This document shows, piece by piece, positions 11,669 through 25,400 of a DNA stretch of 64,000 nt. The notes beneath the pieces were generated by a model, which saw only the letters and a program-made list of their open reading frames with translations, searched no databases and had not been told where the DNA came from. The position numbers were made by a program, and so were the translations under genes. The stretch comes from Parasponia andersonii (Eukaryota > Streptophyta > Magnoliopsida > Rosales > Cannabaceae), in the NCBI GenBank assembly GCA_002914805.1, contig JXTB01000121.1:728315-792314 (forward strand), in the 5' to 3' direction. The number at the start of each line of letters is the position of its first letter. The stretch's first letter is position 1.

Positions 11669-14600
11669 TCAAGATATGACTTCCAGTCCATGGTGCTCGT
11701 ACAGGTCTTGAACATTGAAAGTCTTAGAAATTGTATAGCAATCTGGTAGATCAATGACATATGCATTATCATTAATCTTTTGAATAATACGAAAGGGGCC
11801 AACTTTCTTCTGCTTAAGTTTATTGTATTCTCCTTTTAGAAGTCTTTCTTTACATAAATGAACCATTATAAAATCGCCCTCTTTTAAAGTCTTGAATCTT
11901 TTGTACTTGTCAGCATTAGTCTTGTATTTTGCAGTGGACTCTTCTAACTTTCCTTTCACTTCTTCATGGATATTGATCGCCTTATTAATCAAATGATCGG
12001 CAATAATGCTCATCCCTAGAAGTTTTGGTAAAGGTACCAAGTTGAGAGTATGTAACGGATGACGAATATAAACAATTTCAAATAGAAATTTACCGCTGGA
12101 ACGATTTGGCACATTGTTGTAAGCAAACTCAGCTTGAAGTAGAACATTCTCCCATTATCTTGGGTTTTCATTAATCAAGCACCGTAAAATATTGCCTAGT
12201 GTGCGATTAGTGACTTCAGTTTGTCCATCTGTTTGGGGATGACAAGTGCTACTAAATTGCAAGGTGGTATCAAGTCTCTTCTACAAAGTGTGCCAAAAAT
12301 GACTGAGGAATTTAATATCGCGATCAGAGACTATTGTCCTTGGTAACCCATGCAGACAAACAATCTCTCAAAAGAACAATTGAGCAATATGGATAGTATC
12401 TAAAGTTTTCTTGCAGGGAATAAAATGAGCCATTTTTGAAAAACGATCTATCACAACAAAGATGGAATCTGAACCTTTTTGTATTCGCGGTAGTCCTAAG
12501 ATGAAATCCATTGACAAATCTTCCTAAGGCGCATCAAGAATAGGAAGTGGTATGTACAACCCAATATTTTGAGCTTGTCCCTCTATAGTCTGGTATATAT
12601 AACAACGCTTGACAAATTTCTTGACATCACGCTTAAGATGTTGCCAAAAATATCGAGCTTCCACTAATGAAACAGTTTTGTCTCGTCCCATATGTCCTCC
12701 TAACCCTCCTGCGTGTAGTTCCTAAGTGATGTGTTCTCTGAGAGATCCTTATGGAATACATAAACGATTTTCAAAGAATAGAAAACCATCATATATTTGA
12801 TGTTTATTTACAACTCCATTAATGCATTTCTCTCATTCTTCCTTGACATCTTCATCATCAGTGTATAAGTCTTTCAAATAATCAAAACCGATTATTTTAT
12901 TTTGAACAGCAGTTAGTAACATAACTCGGCGACTCAATGCATCAGCAACCTTGTTTAATTGTCCTGACTTATGCTTGAGAGAGAAAGTGAACTTCTGGAT
13001 GTAGGAAATCCATCGAGCATGCATTCAATTTAGTTTGAAAGAGTTGTTGAGATACGTAAGAGCTTGATGATCTGTATTGATGATGAATTCATTCTACACT
13101 AGATAAGGTTCCCATTGTTGTAATATACGAACAATCGTATATAATTCTTGTTCGTATGTTGACCACTTCTTTCTGGCTTCGCTGAGTTTTTCACTAAAGA
13201 AAGCTATTGGCTTCATATCTTAGGATAGAATAGCTCCAATTCCTACGCCAGAAGCGTCACAGTCGACTTCGAAAATTTTGTCAAAATTAGGAAGTGCAAG
13301 GACGGGTGTATTTGTGAGTTTTTCCTTCAAGACAGCAAAACTCTGTTCTGCTTCTTTTGTCCAAAGGAATTGCTTTTGCTTCAAATAATCGGTGAGCGGT
13401 GCAGCTATAGTGCTGAAGTTTCTCACAAATCGTCTATAGAACGTTGCAAGACCATGAAAACTCCAAACTTCTGTAATGGTCTTCGGTATTGGCCATTCTC
13501 GGATAGCCTTTACTTTATCTTAATCGACTTTGATTCCATCAGAACATACAACAAAGCCCAAGAAGACTAAGCTGTCAGTCATAAAGCTACATTTCTTCAG
13601 GTTGATATACAACTAATTCTTACGAAGTGTATTAAAAACTTCAGTCAAGTGTTGTAGATGTTCTTTCTCATTCTGACTATAGACTAAAATGTCATCAAAA
13701 TAAACTACGACAAATCTTCTAATGAAAGGTTGGAGTACCTGATTCATTAACCTCATGAAAGTACTCGGGGCATTGGATAGACCGAATGGTATAACTAACC
13801 ACTCGTATAGTCCTTCATGTGTTTTGAATGCAGTCTTCCATTCATCTCCAGGATGAATACGAATTTGATGGTATCTGCTCCATAAATCAATCTTAAAAAA
13901 GAGCTTTGATCCTCCCAATCTATCAAGCATGTCATCCAATCGTGGGATAGGAAATCGATATCGTATCATAACCTTGTTGATGGCTCGACTATCAACACAC
14001 ATCCTCCAGTTTTCGTCTTTCTTCGATGTTAGAAGTGCAAATACAGTCACAGGACTCATACTTTCTCTGATCATTCCTTTCTTGAGGAGATCTTAGACTT
14101 GTATTTGTAGGAGCTCATACTCCTTAGGACTCATGAGGTAGTGCGGTAGACTCGATAGACTTGCTCCAGGAACAAGATCAATCCAGTGTTAAATATTTTG
14201 CAGGGGTGGTAAGCCAGTGGGTAACTCCTCAAGAACGATGTCTTCAAATTCAGACAATAATATTTGAACTTGTACAGGAATATTACTAGGAGTTTATGTC
14301 TCTTTAGGTACAAAAAGAAGGTTGGTCCTGGTGGGGGATGTTTAGTTAATTTTGTAGCTTCAGAGGAGCCAGAGTAATCTTCATATCATCCTTGTGGAAG
14401 CTGTATGTGTTAGCTTTGCCATTATGTATAGTGTTTAAATCGAAGTACCACGGTCGACCAAGCAATATATGACAGGCATCCATATCAACAACATCACATA
14501 ATACCTCATCTTTGTATTTACCGATGGAGAAAGGAACTCGATATTGTTGTGTCACCTTTGTCTCACCGATATCCTTGATCTAGCCAATGCGATACGGCAC

Positions 14601-15966
14601 AGTATGTGGTTGGGTTGGCAGTTGTAACTTGTCTATCATAGTCTTTGATACTATATTCTCGCTACTCCAACTATTAATGATAAGATCACACACTCGTTGT
14701 TCAACCGTACAGCAAGACTTGAAGATGTTGTGTCGTTGCATATCCTCTTCCTTCTTTGGTGTATACATCAATCGTCTTATCACAAAGGAAATATCTTCAT
14801 CTCCATAAATGACTTCCTCAAGTTCAACTTCATCTATGTACTCCTCATTCTCGAAATACGTCTCGTCTCTTTCGACATTGTCATCATGTGTGGTTAGATT
14901 GACAGGTCTATTTTGACGACATTGATTTGAATAGTGGCAAGTTTGTCCACAATGATAATATTTATTACCTCTCGGGACTCTATAAGGGTTGTTAGTATTG
15001 TTGTCGGCTACCTCTCTTTGCTGTCGAGCGGTTGGTTGGTTGTGAGAAGAAATTGGTCTTACTGCTTCATCGTGTGGTCTTGCCATGGCCTTCACTTTGC
15101 TCAAATCAGATCTTTGTGGTGGTGAAGAGGATTGTGCAGTTGTTGGATTGCGATTTGTCCTTTTATTGAGTTGATTTTCAATTTTCAAAGCGAGTTGAAT
15201 TGCGCTAGACAAAGTATTATGAGATTGTTTGAATACCTCATCTTGTATGTTTGTATGAAGTCTATCAATGAATCTTGAAATCTTTTGACTTTTAGATTCG
15301 CGAATGTCAACTCAGGCGGCCAGTTTACAAAACTCGGTTACATATTCTTGTACTGTTCGATATGCTTGTCGGCAATGTTGATACCGACTGAAAGTGCTTG
15401 TTCGTAATCTAGAGGTAGGAAGTGCTCGATCATCAATTATTTCATTTGCCGCCAAGTGTGAACTTTGTTTCTTCCTTGCCGAATACGTGTCATTTGTAAT
15501 TGATCCCACCAAGCTAACGCGCCTCCTTTGAGTTGATAAGTCACCAATTTGACCTTCATGTGTTCTTGTGTACACCAATATTCAAAGAACTTCTCTACTT
15601 CAGCTAGCCAATCAAGGAATTCTTCAGTCACAAATAAACCATTAAATTACGGAATCTCGATCTTCATGCGATAGTCATTTTGTCGAAGTCCTTGGTTGTT
15701 TTCGGGCATGGCTGGTCCCTTATCATCTTCACTAGAATCTTTATCTTAGAAAAGTTGATTTCGATGTCGCCTAAAATTTCCAAGAGGATCAACCTCATCA
15801 CGTCTTCGTTGCTCATAATTGTTGTTTCGTCCCCCAAGAAAGTGTTGAGTTAAATTCATAAGCATTGTCTCTAGATTTTATAATCTTCTATCAAGTGCAC
15901 CCACAGACTCCATTGTTGCGAACTCTTCTACAACGGGATTTTATTGTCTAGACTCTCTGTCCGACA
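11669..15966 (-). pseudogene. gag-pol fossil of gypsy element 2
   Basis: gag starts near 15966 (MSDRES..). A capsid-like block (EEFLDWLAEVEKFFEYW) lies near 15570-15630 and the CCHC knuckle YHCGQTCHYSNQC near 14905-14955. Then come protease (about 14580-14750), RT (about 13620-14070, with [12 protein letters not shown]), RNase H (about 12880-13430), integrase core (about 12150-12740) and the integrase C-terminus ending near 11669 (TFNVQDLYEHHG). Domain wording closely matches element 1, so the two belong to one lineage. Fossil, many breaks. Confidence 0.87.
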
Positions 15967-15968
15967 TT

Positions 15969-16215
15969 CTTTTTTTTTTTTTTACTTTTTACTTTTTTTT
16001 TTTTGCTTTTATATGAAAGAAAATAGTACAAAATTTTAAAAGTAAAGAAAAATATAATTACTTTTTTTTTTACTTTTTTTTTTAATCTTATAGGAAAAAA
16101 AATAGTACAAAATTTTAAAAGTAAAGAAAAATATAATTACTTTTTTTTTTACTTTTTTTTTTACTCTTATAGGAAAGAAAATAGTACAAACTCTTAAAAG
16201 TAAAGAAAAATAGAA
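15969..16215. repeat. Three-unit tandem repeat in the leader of gypsy element 2
   Basis: Units of about 75-80 bp, each a T-rich run followed by ATAGTACAAAATTTTAAAAG and TAAAGAAAAATA. The copies begin near 15990, 16060 and 16140. They lie between the PBS and gag, where gypsy leaders often carry satellite-like repeats. Confidence 0.8.
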
Positions 16216-16513
16216 CTCTCAAAAATCTAAACAATAAAAAAAAAATAAAGCTTACAAAAATGTATATATTACCTTAAAGGTATGAAGCAAGTTTTCCAAG
16301 GAGGAAATCTTGATATACGCCTTTTTTTTTTTTTTGGAAACAAAGATAGTATATGGAAGGGTTATATGTGTATGTATGGTAAATAATTGTTGTAGAAAGG
16401 TGATGGTAAGGATTAGATAACGAAGGTGATGATGAAATAAGGAGACTTTTTTTTTTTTAATGGAAATAGTATAGGGTGACGGTAATAAAAAACCTCCGTC
16501 TGATACAGAGGTA

Positions 16514-16526
16514 GGCTCTGGTACCA
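16514..16526 (-). other. Primer-binding site of gypsy element 2 (tRNA-iMet type)
   Basis: Minus-strand TGGTACCAGAGCC follows the 5' LTR end after two bases. It matches the plant initiator-tRNA-Met 3' end (TGGTATCAGAGC) with one difference. Confidence 0.85.
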
Positions 16527-16528
16527 AT

Positions 16529-16976
16529 TGATGCAGTGGGTCACTAGATTTCACTCTAACTTATGTTCTCACAACGAGAAAAAAAATAAACAAAATTCTC
16601 AAAGAGAATTTAGAAAAGAAAACTAAGATTTGATTAAAGATTGGATGATTACAACTCTTTCCAATGAAGGCAATTTATACAAGTTTAGGATTAATCTAAA
16701 CCATCTAATAAAATAATTCTAAGAAACTTACAATTATATATCTAGCACCTACCAATCAAACATACTTAAATTGTTCACCTAACATACTTCAAATAAACAA
16801 ATTGTTCACCTAACACACTTCAAATAAACAAGCTAAATAATCTAACACATTTCAAAAAAATAAGTCTACAATATCTAACACACAAAAGTATTCTACCAAC
16901 CAATGAAATGTTCATTAGATTGGGTTTTGGAATTTTGGGCCTTAGCTTTGGGTCAAGGATGTGGGCTGCTACATCA
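16529..16976 (-). repeat. 5' LTR of gypsy element 2
   Basis: 448 bp, minus-strand TGATGTAGCAG..CTGCATCA, paired with 11200-11630. It contains the short internal direct repeat TTCACCTAACAYACTTCAAA. Confidence 0.88.
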
Positions 16977-17042
16977 AACAGCTTGAGAAAGAGTCCAAAT
17001 ATCGCGAAATGCTAGTTAATCTTGGATATTATCACGTAAAAT
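16977..17042. other. 66-bp spacer between elements 2 and 3
   Basis: Not part of either LTR. On the plus strand it is open throughout and reads as a protein-like string including EKESKYREMLVNLGYYHVK. It may be a scrap of the gene or element into which element 3 inserted. No family was recognised. Confidence 0.4.
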
Positions 17043-17796
17043 TGTTGACGGAGGTTTTGTCAACAATAAATTTGGGAAAATTACAAAATATGGCTTGTGT
17101 GTGAAAATGGTTAATTAATCAAAGGTAACAAATAGACAAGAATTTTATAGTGGTTCAGCCGCAAAAAAGATGAGCCTACGTCTACTGTTTTTTACTATTT
17201 TCTAGAGAATTACAAGAGCTCAAAATTATAATGTGTTGTCTGAAAAGAAGAAGCAAGAGACTAAAAAGTTCCCAAAAGATCTAAAAGATAAAAGATCAAA
17301 GATATCCCAAAAAGATCAAAAGATCCCCCACTAAAACATTGAACTCCCTTTATATAGGTGAGGATAGCTCAATGTTTCCCAATTGTGAGAATGGGTAACT
17401 GTATAATTGGAAAATACAATTCGAATAACAACATAACTGGGTAATAACTTAAATGAGATGACTGGTCGATCTTTAAAGAGAAACTTTTGTTTCCCTTTCT
17501 TTATAGGTAACCCGTTTGACGAAGCTTAGTCTAGTTTCCTTTTCATTCTGGTCGTACTTAACTCGTTCGGAAGAGTTCGCACTAACTCATGCGATGGAGG
17601 TCGCACTTAACTCTTTCGGAAGAGGTCGCACTAACTTATGTGCTGGAGGTCGCACTTAACTCTTTCGGAGGAGGTCGCACTAAACTCTTTCGGAGAAGGT
17701 CACACTTAATCTTACTTATGTGACCTGACACGTTCACTTAGTCAACTTTTCTCTTTTTGGTATTGACCAATACATAGGATTTTAGACCGCGCAATA
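17043..17796 (-). repeat. 3' LTR of Tat element 3
   Basis: Pairs with 27476-28203. On the minus strand it starts TATTGCGCGGTC and ends CCGTCAACA. At 17560-17710 it holds a degenerate minisatellite of about 25-bp units (GGTCGCACTTAACTCTTTCG with variants such as CTAACTTATGCGGTGGAG). The unit number differs from the other LTR. Confidence 0.85.
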
Positions 17797-17812
17797 ATTG
17801 GCCCCCAGCTCC
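17797..17812 (-). other. Polypurine tract of Tat element 3
   Basis: Minus-strand GGAGCTGGGGGCCAAT directly abuts the 3' LTR start. Confidence 0.7.
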
Positions 17813-18810
17813 ATTAGTTCTTTAGGACAAAATGGAGCTTCCTTCTACTATAAGTGCGAGCTTAAAAAATGTGATGTCATGACCTAGACTTGAGACCTTT
17901 GAAGAGTCGGCAGATCTCAAATCTCACATTTTCAAGATCACGCACACCTTTTTCTTACAGATGAAACCACGTGTCACTATTTCTAAGAAGAATAGCAAAA
18001 CTCGAGGAGACTTTTCCCTTCTTTTTTTTTTTAAACGGACATAATGATAGCGATGACGCCAGCTGTTGTCTTAAATTGAATCATTTCAAATTTTGAAAAG
18101 ATACCGATTTAATTTCAGAAAATCAAATCCTGCTTGAACTTCGACCTTTGGATCTAAAAATTAAATACTTTGATTAACGGCTATGATTTGATGATGCTGG
18201 AGACATATATATCGAAAACTAATCCGCCTCCTCTTCAAAAATCCTATCGTCTGCTATTTTTCTCGAAACCCGAAGCATTCACGAAGTAATCCTTTCGGCG
18301 TCATCTTGTTCTTCAGTTTGTACAACTTTCAGCCTCTTCTCCGATGAAGCTATCACCGCAATCCTTTAGAGTACATCTCGATCCCTCTGTCTTCGAAGAA
18401 AGCTTAGTATATATCCTCTCTCTCTTATTATTCTCTGTCCAGTAAACCCATTTACAGATTTTATTTGTAGAAATTGAATCCAGTTGTAGAGCCTAAATGC
18501 CCTGAATGAAAACCCGTCCCACACTCGGATGGACTGGAATGGGAATTTTCAGATCCCCTTCGTTGGTCTATAGAATACTTTCTTTTAGATGACTGACAGA
18601 GACGAACTCATGAAAGAGTTTTTTTTAGGGTCTGAAAGACTTTTTTTTAACGAACTGCTCGATCAATTTTTATGAATCTGTTGATCGATTAGAAAAAATT
18701 CGATGAGCAGCTTATTGATGCAATCCTAGGATGACCTCCCAAAACTGCTTCACATATAGCTAAGGTCCCTGATGCTTGCATAGGACTAAATCCATCTATA
18801 TTTCTTTTCA

Positions 18811-20901
18811 GATGTCTAGTAGTGAGGATTTTAGGGAAGGGAATGCATTCTTAGGAGAATCTTCTAATACTAGTATTAGCTTCATAAATCTCGAAGATTA
18901 TCTTGAGCCAGAACCTGATGTTGAGATAACCAGGGTCAGGCAAAGTAGTCCTCGCACAAGTGACCTTCCTCAAGACCAATAGCCCCGGCATATCAGAGAT
19001 GCCTATGCGTTCACAACAGGTTATCAATATATAGAGGGAGACTGGTCATGTACCAATATAGGGACGAGCTGCACCACGAACAGGCTCAGCAAGATCGTGT
19101 GCAACTACAAGATCATTATCCTTCTTCGCCTTCCCATTGAGTTCAATCGACCACATACACCACCTCACAGAATTGCCTCATTCTCTAAAGCAGTTCTCAA
19201 ATGCGGCGTCTACCTCCCACTTCATCCTTACATAAAATCCATCGTCGATTATTATGGAGTCGTTCCTCTTCAACTAACTCCAAACACTTATAGATACATG
19301 GTAGGTCTGTACATACTCTACCATAAACTAGGCTTAGAAACCTCCACTCCTAAAGAGTTCGCTTAGTTTTACCAAGTGAAATCAAACCCATTAGACTTCG
19401 GCTTCTTTTATGCGAGCAAGTGGTCAAACCAAGCAATAAAAACTATCCACGGGGTTCGTAACAATATAAAAAAATGGAAAAATCTATTTTTTCACTTTGA
19501 CTATACGGATAACGGCTTCTTTCAGAATCCTGGTAGGTAACTTTCAGTTTATCACCTTTTTTGCATAAACATATTATTCTGATCGCACTCGTATGTCATC
19601 GCATATAATAAGGAACGGGCTGGACTTTCCAGAGAATAGCTCGCAAGGGTGTACAGAATAAACGACCTTCCGATTGAAGAATTCGATTGGAAGAAGCTTG
19701 GGACTTCCAAGAATTTAGTCGCTTACGATCTGCTTCCAAAGGGAGCCACGTTCCCAGATTCCACCGTCCGTTCGACCAGACCCTCGAGCTCGAAGAAGAA
19801 GAAGCCAAGGAAGCAGATGGAAAAGAGTGCCTCGTCTTCCAAACCTAGGAAGCGAAAAACATCTGCCACCCTTATAACCTTGGAACCATCATCTCTAGAA
19901 ACCGCATCACCACCAGTTTCTCAACAGCAAGAAGGTAATTATTTTTTTTCCTTATTTCCTTATCATCATATTATGTCACCTCGCATGCTGACTCACATTT
20001 GTACAGAAATGGTTATTGGTACTACGAGCACCGCCTTCCACTCTAGGGTCAATGGCAAAGTTCAAGACGCCAGAGAGCATACCTCCATCGATGTCAAAAG
20101 GGAAAAGAGAAGGTCGACATTTCCAAGAAACAAAAAGTCACCTTTAAGGATATCCCGACAAGCTCGCTTCCTCCCCAGCCTCAAACTACAAGCCATCCTG
20201 ATCCATCCAAGGAGACTGCCACTTGTTCAGAACTAAACCAGGTTGATAAAGACGAGGAGCTTTTCGCACTCTTTAACCAATTGCCAGAGAAGGCTGGTAT
20301 GAGCACAGCCTTCATTGATCGCTTCACTTCTGAAGATGACTGGAAGAGGATGAAGCGACGATCAGCCAAGGTTGCCTTCAGTTCTGCGATAAGGATATTG
20401 GTGAATGTAAGCATCTTCTATTTTCTCTCTTCAACGCACCTTTCTGGTATTGATGTGTTATATTTTCAGACTGTTGCAGCTGCTGTCCTGATGTGTGACC
20501 CAGTCCTTGAGTGTTTGGAAAAAACCGAAAAAGTCAAAGAAATAATCCAAGTATTCGAGGACTCGGAGAAGGCTCACGAGGAAGAGAAAAAATCCTTCGA
20601 ACTGGAGAATCAGCTGCTACGCGAGGACCTGGCCAAGGAAAAGCTTGAAAAAGAGAAGCTCGAGGAGAAAATTAAAGAGCTTGAAAAGACTATCTCCGAG
20701 CATCCGGATCATATGAAGGAGGCGACAACAGAGGCGATTCATAAGGCTATTGAAGAGTTCAAGACTACTGAAGTCAAGGAGCTCGAAGACAAAGCCAGTG
20801 ACATCACCTCGTCGACGATTATATATAACATCTTCTGCGAGCATCCGAACTTCGATGTTTCTATCCTTAGCGAATACGTGGTCGAGCTTGTCTGGAGTTA
20901 G
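18811..20901 (+). pseudogene. Antisense ORF region of Tat element (putative gypsy-type transposon domain)
   Basis: Plus-strand open stretches lie opposite in direction to gag-pol, between pol and the 3' LTR. An acidic N-terminal part (MSSSEDFREG.., from 18811) is followed by a block rich in conserved aromatic and proline positions (19140-19530, with GVYLPLHPYIKSIVDYYGVV and QLTPNTYRYMVGLYIL). This resembles the plant 'putative gypsy type transposon' family (Pfam Transposase_28), which is found in Tat-type antisense ORFs. Next come a basic serine-rich stretch (about 19780-19860) and a long charged coiled-coil (about 20520-20800, repeated EKEKLEEKIKELEKT-like heptads). Whether introns separate the parts is unclear. 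It is a fossil with several breaks. The function of this ORF in the family is not known. Confidence 0.7.
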
Positions 20902-21569
20902 AGGGAAGTGGAAACTACCAAAACTAGATATGGTGGAGTGAGCACGTCTGCATAAAAATAATATTCTTTTATTATTTTTTTTAACTTCAGAACAATACGG
21001 GCTTGGTCCCTTTCTTATTTTTATTTCTTTGCTTGCATACAGGTGCGAGCCTTTATCAATGAATGAATGCTTTCTTTATTAGATGTTTATTCCTGTAAAA
21101 TAATCAAAAAACTAAGTTGTAATATAGAAGATAGTTAATTTAACCAAGTAGTCAATCAATAGGTGACTGATCGGTATACTATTGTGATTCGAATCCAACA
21201 CACATAAAATGGCTGTGTTAGGATAGGTTAGGTCGCTTAAGAAAACAACAAGTATGAGTGATGCAAACTCAATACTGTTGTTCAAAAGTTCCATGGCAAA
21301 ATATAAATATAGCAATATATCACATCGAATAATGAACGTTTTGCTTAGTTACTTTATTGTTCGAGGAGGAAAATTGCGTAATACAACATGTTAAGGCATG
21401 AAGCGAGGAGAAAATCCTAAGATTTTAAGGAATTTTAGATATTTCAGCGATCTAAAATTCTGACTCCTCTAAATAGACGTTTCGCATAGTCCCTTAGGAA
21501 GCAAGTAAGAGATAATATTCTGATCCCACTGCCCCCCGAGTCTTATGGTGTTCGAAGACTGCCATAAAA

Positions 21570-24500
21570 CTATAAAAGGTGGACCAAATCGAATGATCGA
21601 TGAGGAGACACCCTTATTGATGATGACGAATAAGTAGATATCTTTATTGATGAATAACGAATACATGAAGATATACATGAAAATTTATTGATAATAGTGA
21701 CGAAGTTGTTCTGCATTCCAGGCATGCTCGATCTTTTGTCCGCCAGTGTGAGCTTACTTATATATCCCAGGTCGAATGATGGCATCAATAACATACGGTC
21801 CTTCCCAAGAGAGTCTAAATACACCAGCACTGTGCTCTTTATTATTTGGTAGGACTTGCCGAAGAATAAGGTCACTAACTTCAAACCCTCGGATTCTAAC
21901 TTTAGAATTATAATATCAAGCAGTGCGCTGTTGATATGATGCGATTCAAAGCTGAGACTGCTCGTGCCTTTCTTCTAAAAGATCGAACTCAATCCTCATT
22001 AATATTTTGTTGCGATCTTGCTCATAGGTTGATCGTCGTAGAGAGCTCGCACCAATTTCAACAGGAACCATTGCTTCATATCCGTAAGCTAAAGAGAATG
22101 GACTTTCTCTGGTAATTATTCGTTGAGTGGTGCGATAAGCCCATAAAATTTCAGGGAGTACGTCTGACCAAGCTCCCTTATGCTCTTCCAACTTTGTCTT
22201 TATATTGTGTTTAAGTATTTTATTTATCACTTTGACCTGTCCATTGGCTTGTGGATGAACAACAACGGAGAAATTCTTCTTGATGCCTAAGTTGTTGTAG
22301 AAGTTACGGAACTCGTTGCAGTCAAATTATTTCTTATTATCAAAAATTATGGTATGTGGTATACAATAATGACAGATTATAGATTTATTAAACAAAATCT
22401 ATCATCTTTTTTGCGGAAATGGTACTTAAGGCTTCAGCTTCTGTCCACTTGGTGAAATAATCGACTGCGACCACTGCATACTTTAACCTACCTCGTGCCA
22501 ATGGAAGCGTTCCGATAATATCAATTCCCTATACTGCGAATGGCCATAGACTGGTCATTGGAGTGAGAGGAACATGTGGCATTCGAGGAACAGTTGCAAA
22601 TCATTGGCATTTGTTACACCTCCTAGTAAATTCTATCGTATCCTTCTTCATGGTTGTCCAAAAATACTCTTGTCTCATAATCTTGTTTGCAAGTGCATGC
22701 CCCCCAGAATGATTTCTGCATATTCCTTCGTGAATTTCCCTCATAATATAGTCTGTTTTTTCTTCATCGAAATATAATAATAACGGCGCACTAAAACTTC
22801 TTCGATAAAACTTCTCATCATAGATAACATAGTGAGCTGCTTTCATTCGAAGTCGCTTTGCGTCGTTTTTGTTTTCGGGGAGATCGCCATTTTGTATATA
22901 CTTCATTATAGGATCTATTCACGATGATTTTTTATCAACTGTCATAGCTATTTGGGGCTCTGCTTCGATACTTGGTTTTGTAAGAAACTCGACAGGGACC
23001 ACCTTTAGTAATTCGGCATCTTTTATTGAGGTGAGTTTAGCTAGAGCATCTGCCCGAGTATTCTTAATGCGAGGAAGAAGTTGAATATTATAGGCAGTGA
23101 ATGTCGAGAATAATCTTTGTAGCTCCTGTAAATAAGTCATCATTCTCTTTCCTCTTGCTTGATACTCGCCGTTCACTAGACAAATGACCAGCTGGGAATT
23201 ACTGTATACCTCAATCATTTCGACCTTTATTTCTTATGCGAGCTTTAGCCCGGCTATCAGTGCTTCATATTCTATCTCATTATTTGATGCTGGAAATTTG
23301 AAGCGAAGTGCACAATGAATATTGCGCCCTTCAGGACTGATTAGTACTAAGCCCGCACCAGCTCCACTCTCGTTTGACAATCCATCGACATAGAGCTTCC
23401 ACAATCTAGATAAATTTGTAGCAAGTTTTTCCTATTACTTATGTGGGAAGATTGACATCATATGTGAATTTGGTAATGAAATCTGTGAGAGCTTGCCCTT
23501 TAATCATTGTGTGGGGTTGAAAATTGATGTCGAACTGACTCAACTCAACTGCCCACTTAAGTAGTCGTCTTGAAGCCTCGATTTTTTGCAAAACCTACTT
23601 TAGTGGAAAGTTCATGAAAACTTTAATAGTGTGTACATGAAAATAAGGTCAAAGTTTCCTGGATGCGATAATGAGTGCTAATGCCAATTTCTCCATCTCT
23701 GGATATCTTGTTTCAGCATCGAGTAGTCTTTTACTTACGTAGTACACTGGTCGCTGTATCTTTTCATATTCTCGAATTAACGCAACGCTTGTCACATATT
23801 TAGAAACAACGAGGTATAAATATAATTCTTCCCCCAGATTTGGCTTCGACAAGAGTGGAGAAGAACCTAAGTGTATTTTTAATTCTTGGAACGCCTACTC
23901 GCATTCTCCTGTCCACTCGAACCTTTTCAAACCTTTCAATACTTTAAAGAATGGCTGGAACTTATCCGTCGACTTGGATACAAATCAACTCAATCCGGCC
24001 ACTCTTCCTGCCAGGCTCTGCACATCTTTGGATTTGTGAGGAGATTGCATATCAATCAGTGCTTGTATCTTCTGAGGATTAGCTTCAATGCCTCGCTGAT
24101 TGACCATAAAACCCGGAAATTTTCCAAATCTTACTCCGAATGCACACTTCTGGAGATTCAGCTTCATTTGATACTTTCAGAAAATTTTGAACATCTCATC
24201 AAGATGTTTGATATTATCTTCGGCTTTCTTCGGCTTCACCAGTATGTCGTTAACATATACCTCCATTGTCTTGCCAATTTATTTTACAAACATCATGTTG
24301 ACAAGATGTTGGTAGGTTGCTCCTATATTGATGAGTCCGAAGGGCATCTTTTTGTAACAGTATAATCCTCGATCAGTGATGAATGAGGTATGCTCCTCAT
24401 ATAGCTTGTACATGGGGATTTGATTGTATCCAGAATATGCATCCAAGAAACTTAAGAGTTCATGCCCCAACGTCGCATCTACAAGCTGTTCGATTCTTAG

Positions 24501-25400
24501 AAGGGGAAAGCTGTCTTTTGGATATACTTTGTTGAGATTGATGAAATCGATGCACGTTCTCCACTTCCCGTTGGGTTTCTTTACCAAAACCGGGTTAGCA
24601 AGCTAGTTTGGGTAAAGATTCCCTGATAAATCCAATTTTGAGCAACGTTTCTACCTCTTCTTTCAATGCGACGTAGCATTCTGGATTCATAGCTCTTCTT
24701 TTCTGCCGTACAGACTTCTTTGTTAGATCTATGTTAAGACGGTGGCATATGATATTCGGCTCGATCCCGACCATGTTTGAATGTTGCCATGCGAAGACAT
24801 CCAAGTTAGATTCTAGAAAAGCGAACAATGAAACTCGCACAGGTTCTTAAAACTTCGCTCCAATCTTTAAAATCTTGGAAGACCTGTCAAATGGAAATTC
24901 CTCTAAGTCTTTAATAGGTCCAGTTTTGACCTCTCCATCGATTTCTCGAGGGTCGAGGTCTTCGCTTGTTGTTTCGATTAACATTTCACCTAACGCTTTG
25001 ACTGTTGTTTCGCCTAACGCTTCTCTTTGTAGTTGGACCATCATTGTGCGAGATGTCACATCCTTTGCTGCGAGCTTTAAAGAGTTGTTATAACAAGTCC
25101 TCGCATCATATTGGTTACCACGCACCTCACCTACTCCTTGTTGAGTCCGGAATTTCATAGCGAGATGGTAGATTGAAGTAATAGCTCGAAGTTCCCTCAG
25201 TGTCGGTCTTCCCAGTACAACATTAAATACAGAGGGGTAATCTACAACCAAGAATGGGGTCATTACCATTGAAACCCTAGGATAGGTTCCAACGTTGACC
25301 ATTAACTCAATCATGCCCATAGGCATTATGCTGTTACCAATGAATCTGTAGAGTGGAATGATGGCAGGCTTTAGGTCGCTTTCATTCAACTCTATCTTCT
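21570..25400 (-). pseudogene. pol fossil of Tat element 3
   Basis: From the 5' side: aspartic protease-like block (about 24850-25390, FLVVDYPSVFNVVLGRPTLR), RT (about 24000-24840, with VKKPNGKWRTCIDFINLNKV and FGLINIGATYQ), RNase H (about 23650-23850, YYVSKRLLDAETRYPEMEK), archaeal-type RNase H (about 22920-23220, EVYSNSQLVICLVNGEYQ), integrase H2C2 domain (about 22600-22780, ending CNKCQ) and integrase core end plus C-terminus (about 21570-22230, LWAYRTTQRIITRESPFSLA). The order fits Tat elements. Fossil with many breaks. Confidence 0.85.

Larger units (their letters stand above)
11200..16976 (-). mobile_element. Ty3/gypsy element 2, CRM-like chromovirus, both LTRs present
   Basis: A 5.8-kb minus-strand element with 5' LTR (16529-16976), tRNA-iMet-type PBS, leader with internal repeats, gag, protease, RT, RNase H, integrase, PPT and 3' LTR (11200-11630). 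The ends are TGATG..CATCA, as in CRM-type elements. The two LTRs look about 92% identical by eye over the last 275 bases. That would mean roughly 3 million years at 1.3e-8 changes per site per year, or about twice that at a slower tree-like rate. The coding region has roughly ten or more breaks. No matching 5-bp target duplication was found. Confidence 0.9.

Noticed and set aside
19649-20236. 195-codon plus-strand ORF as a host gene
   Set aside because: It lies inside the Tat element between pol and the 3' LTR and fits that element's antisense ORF region.
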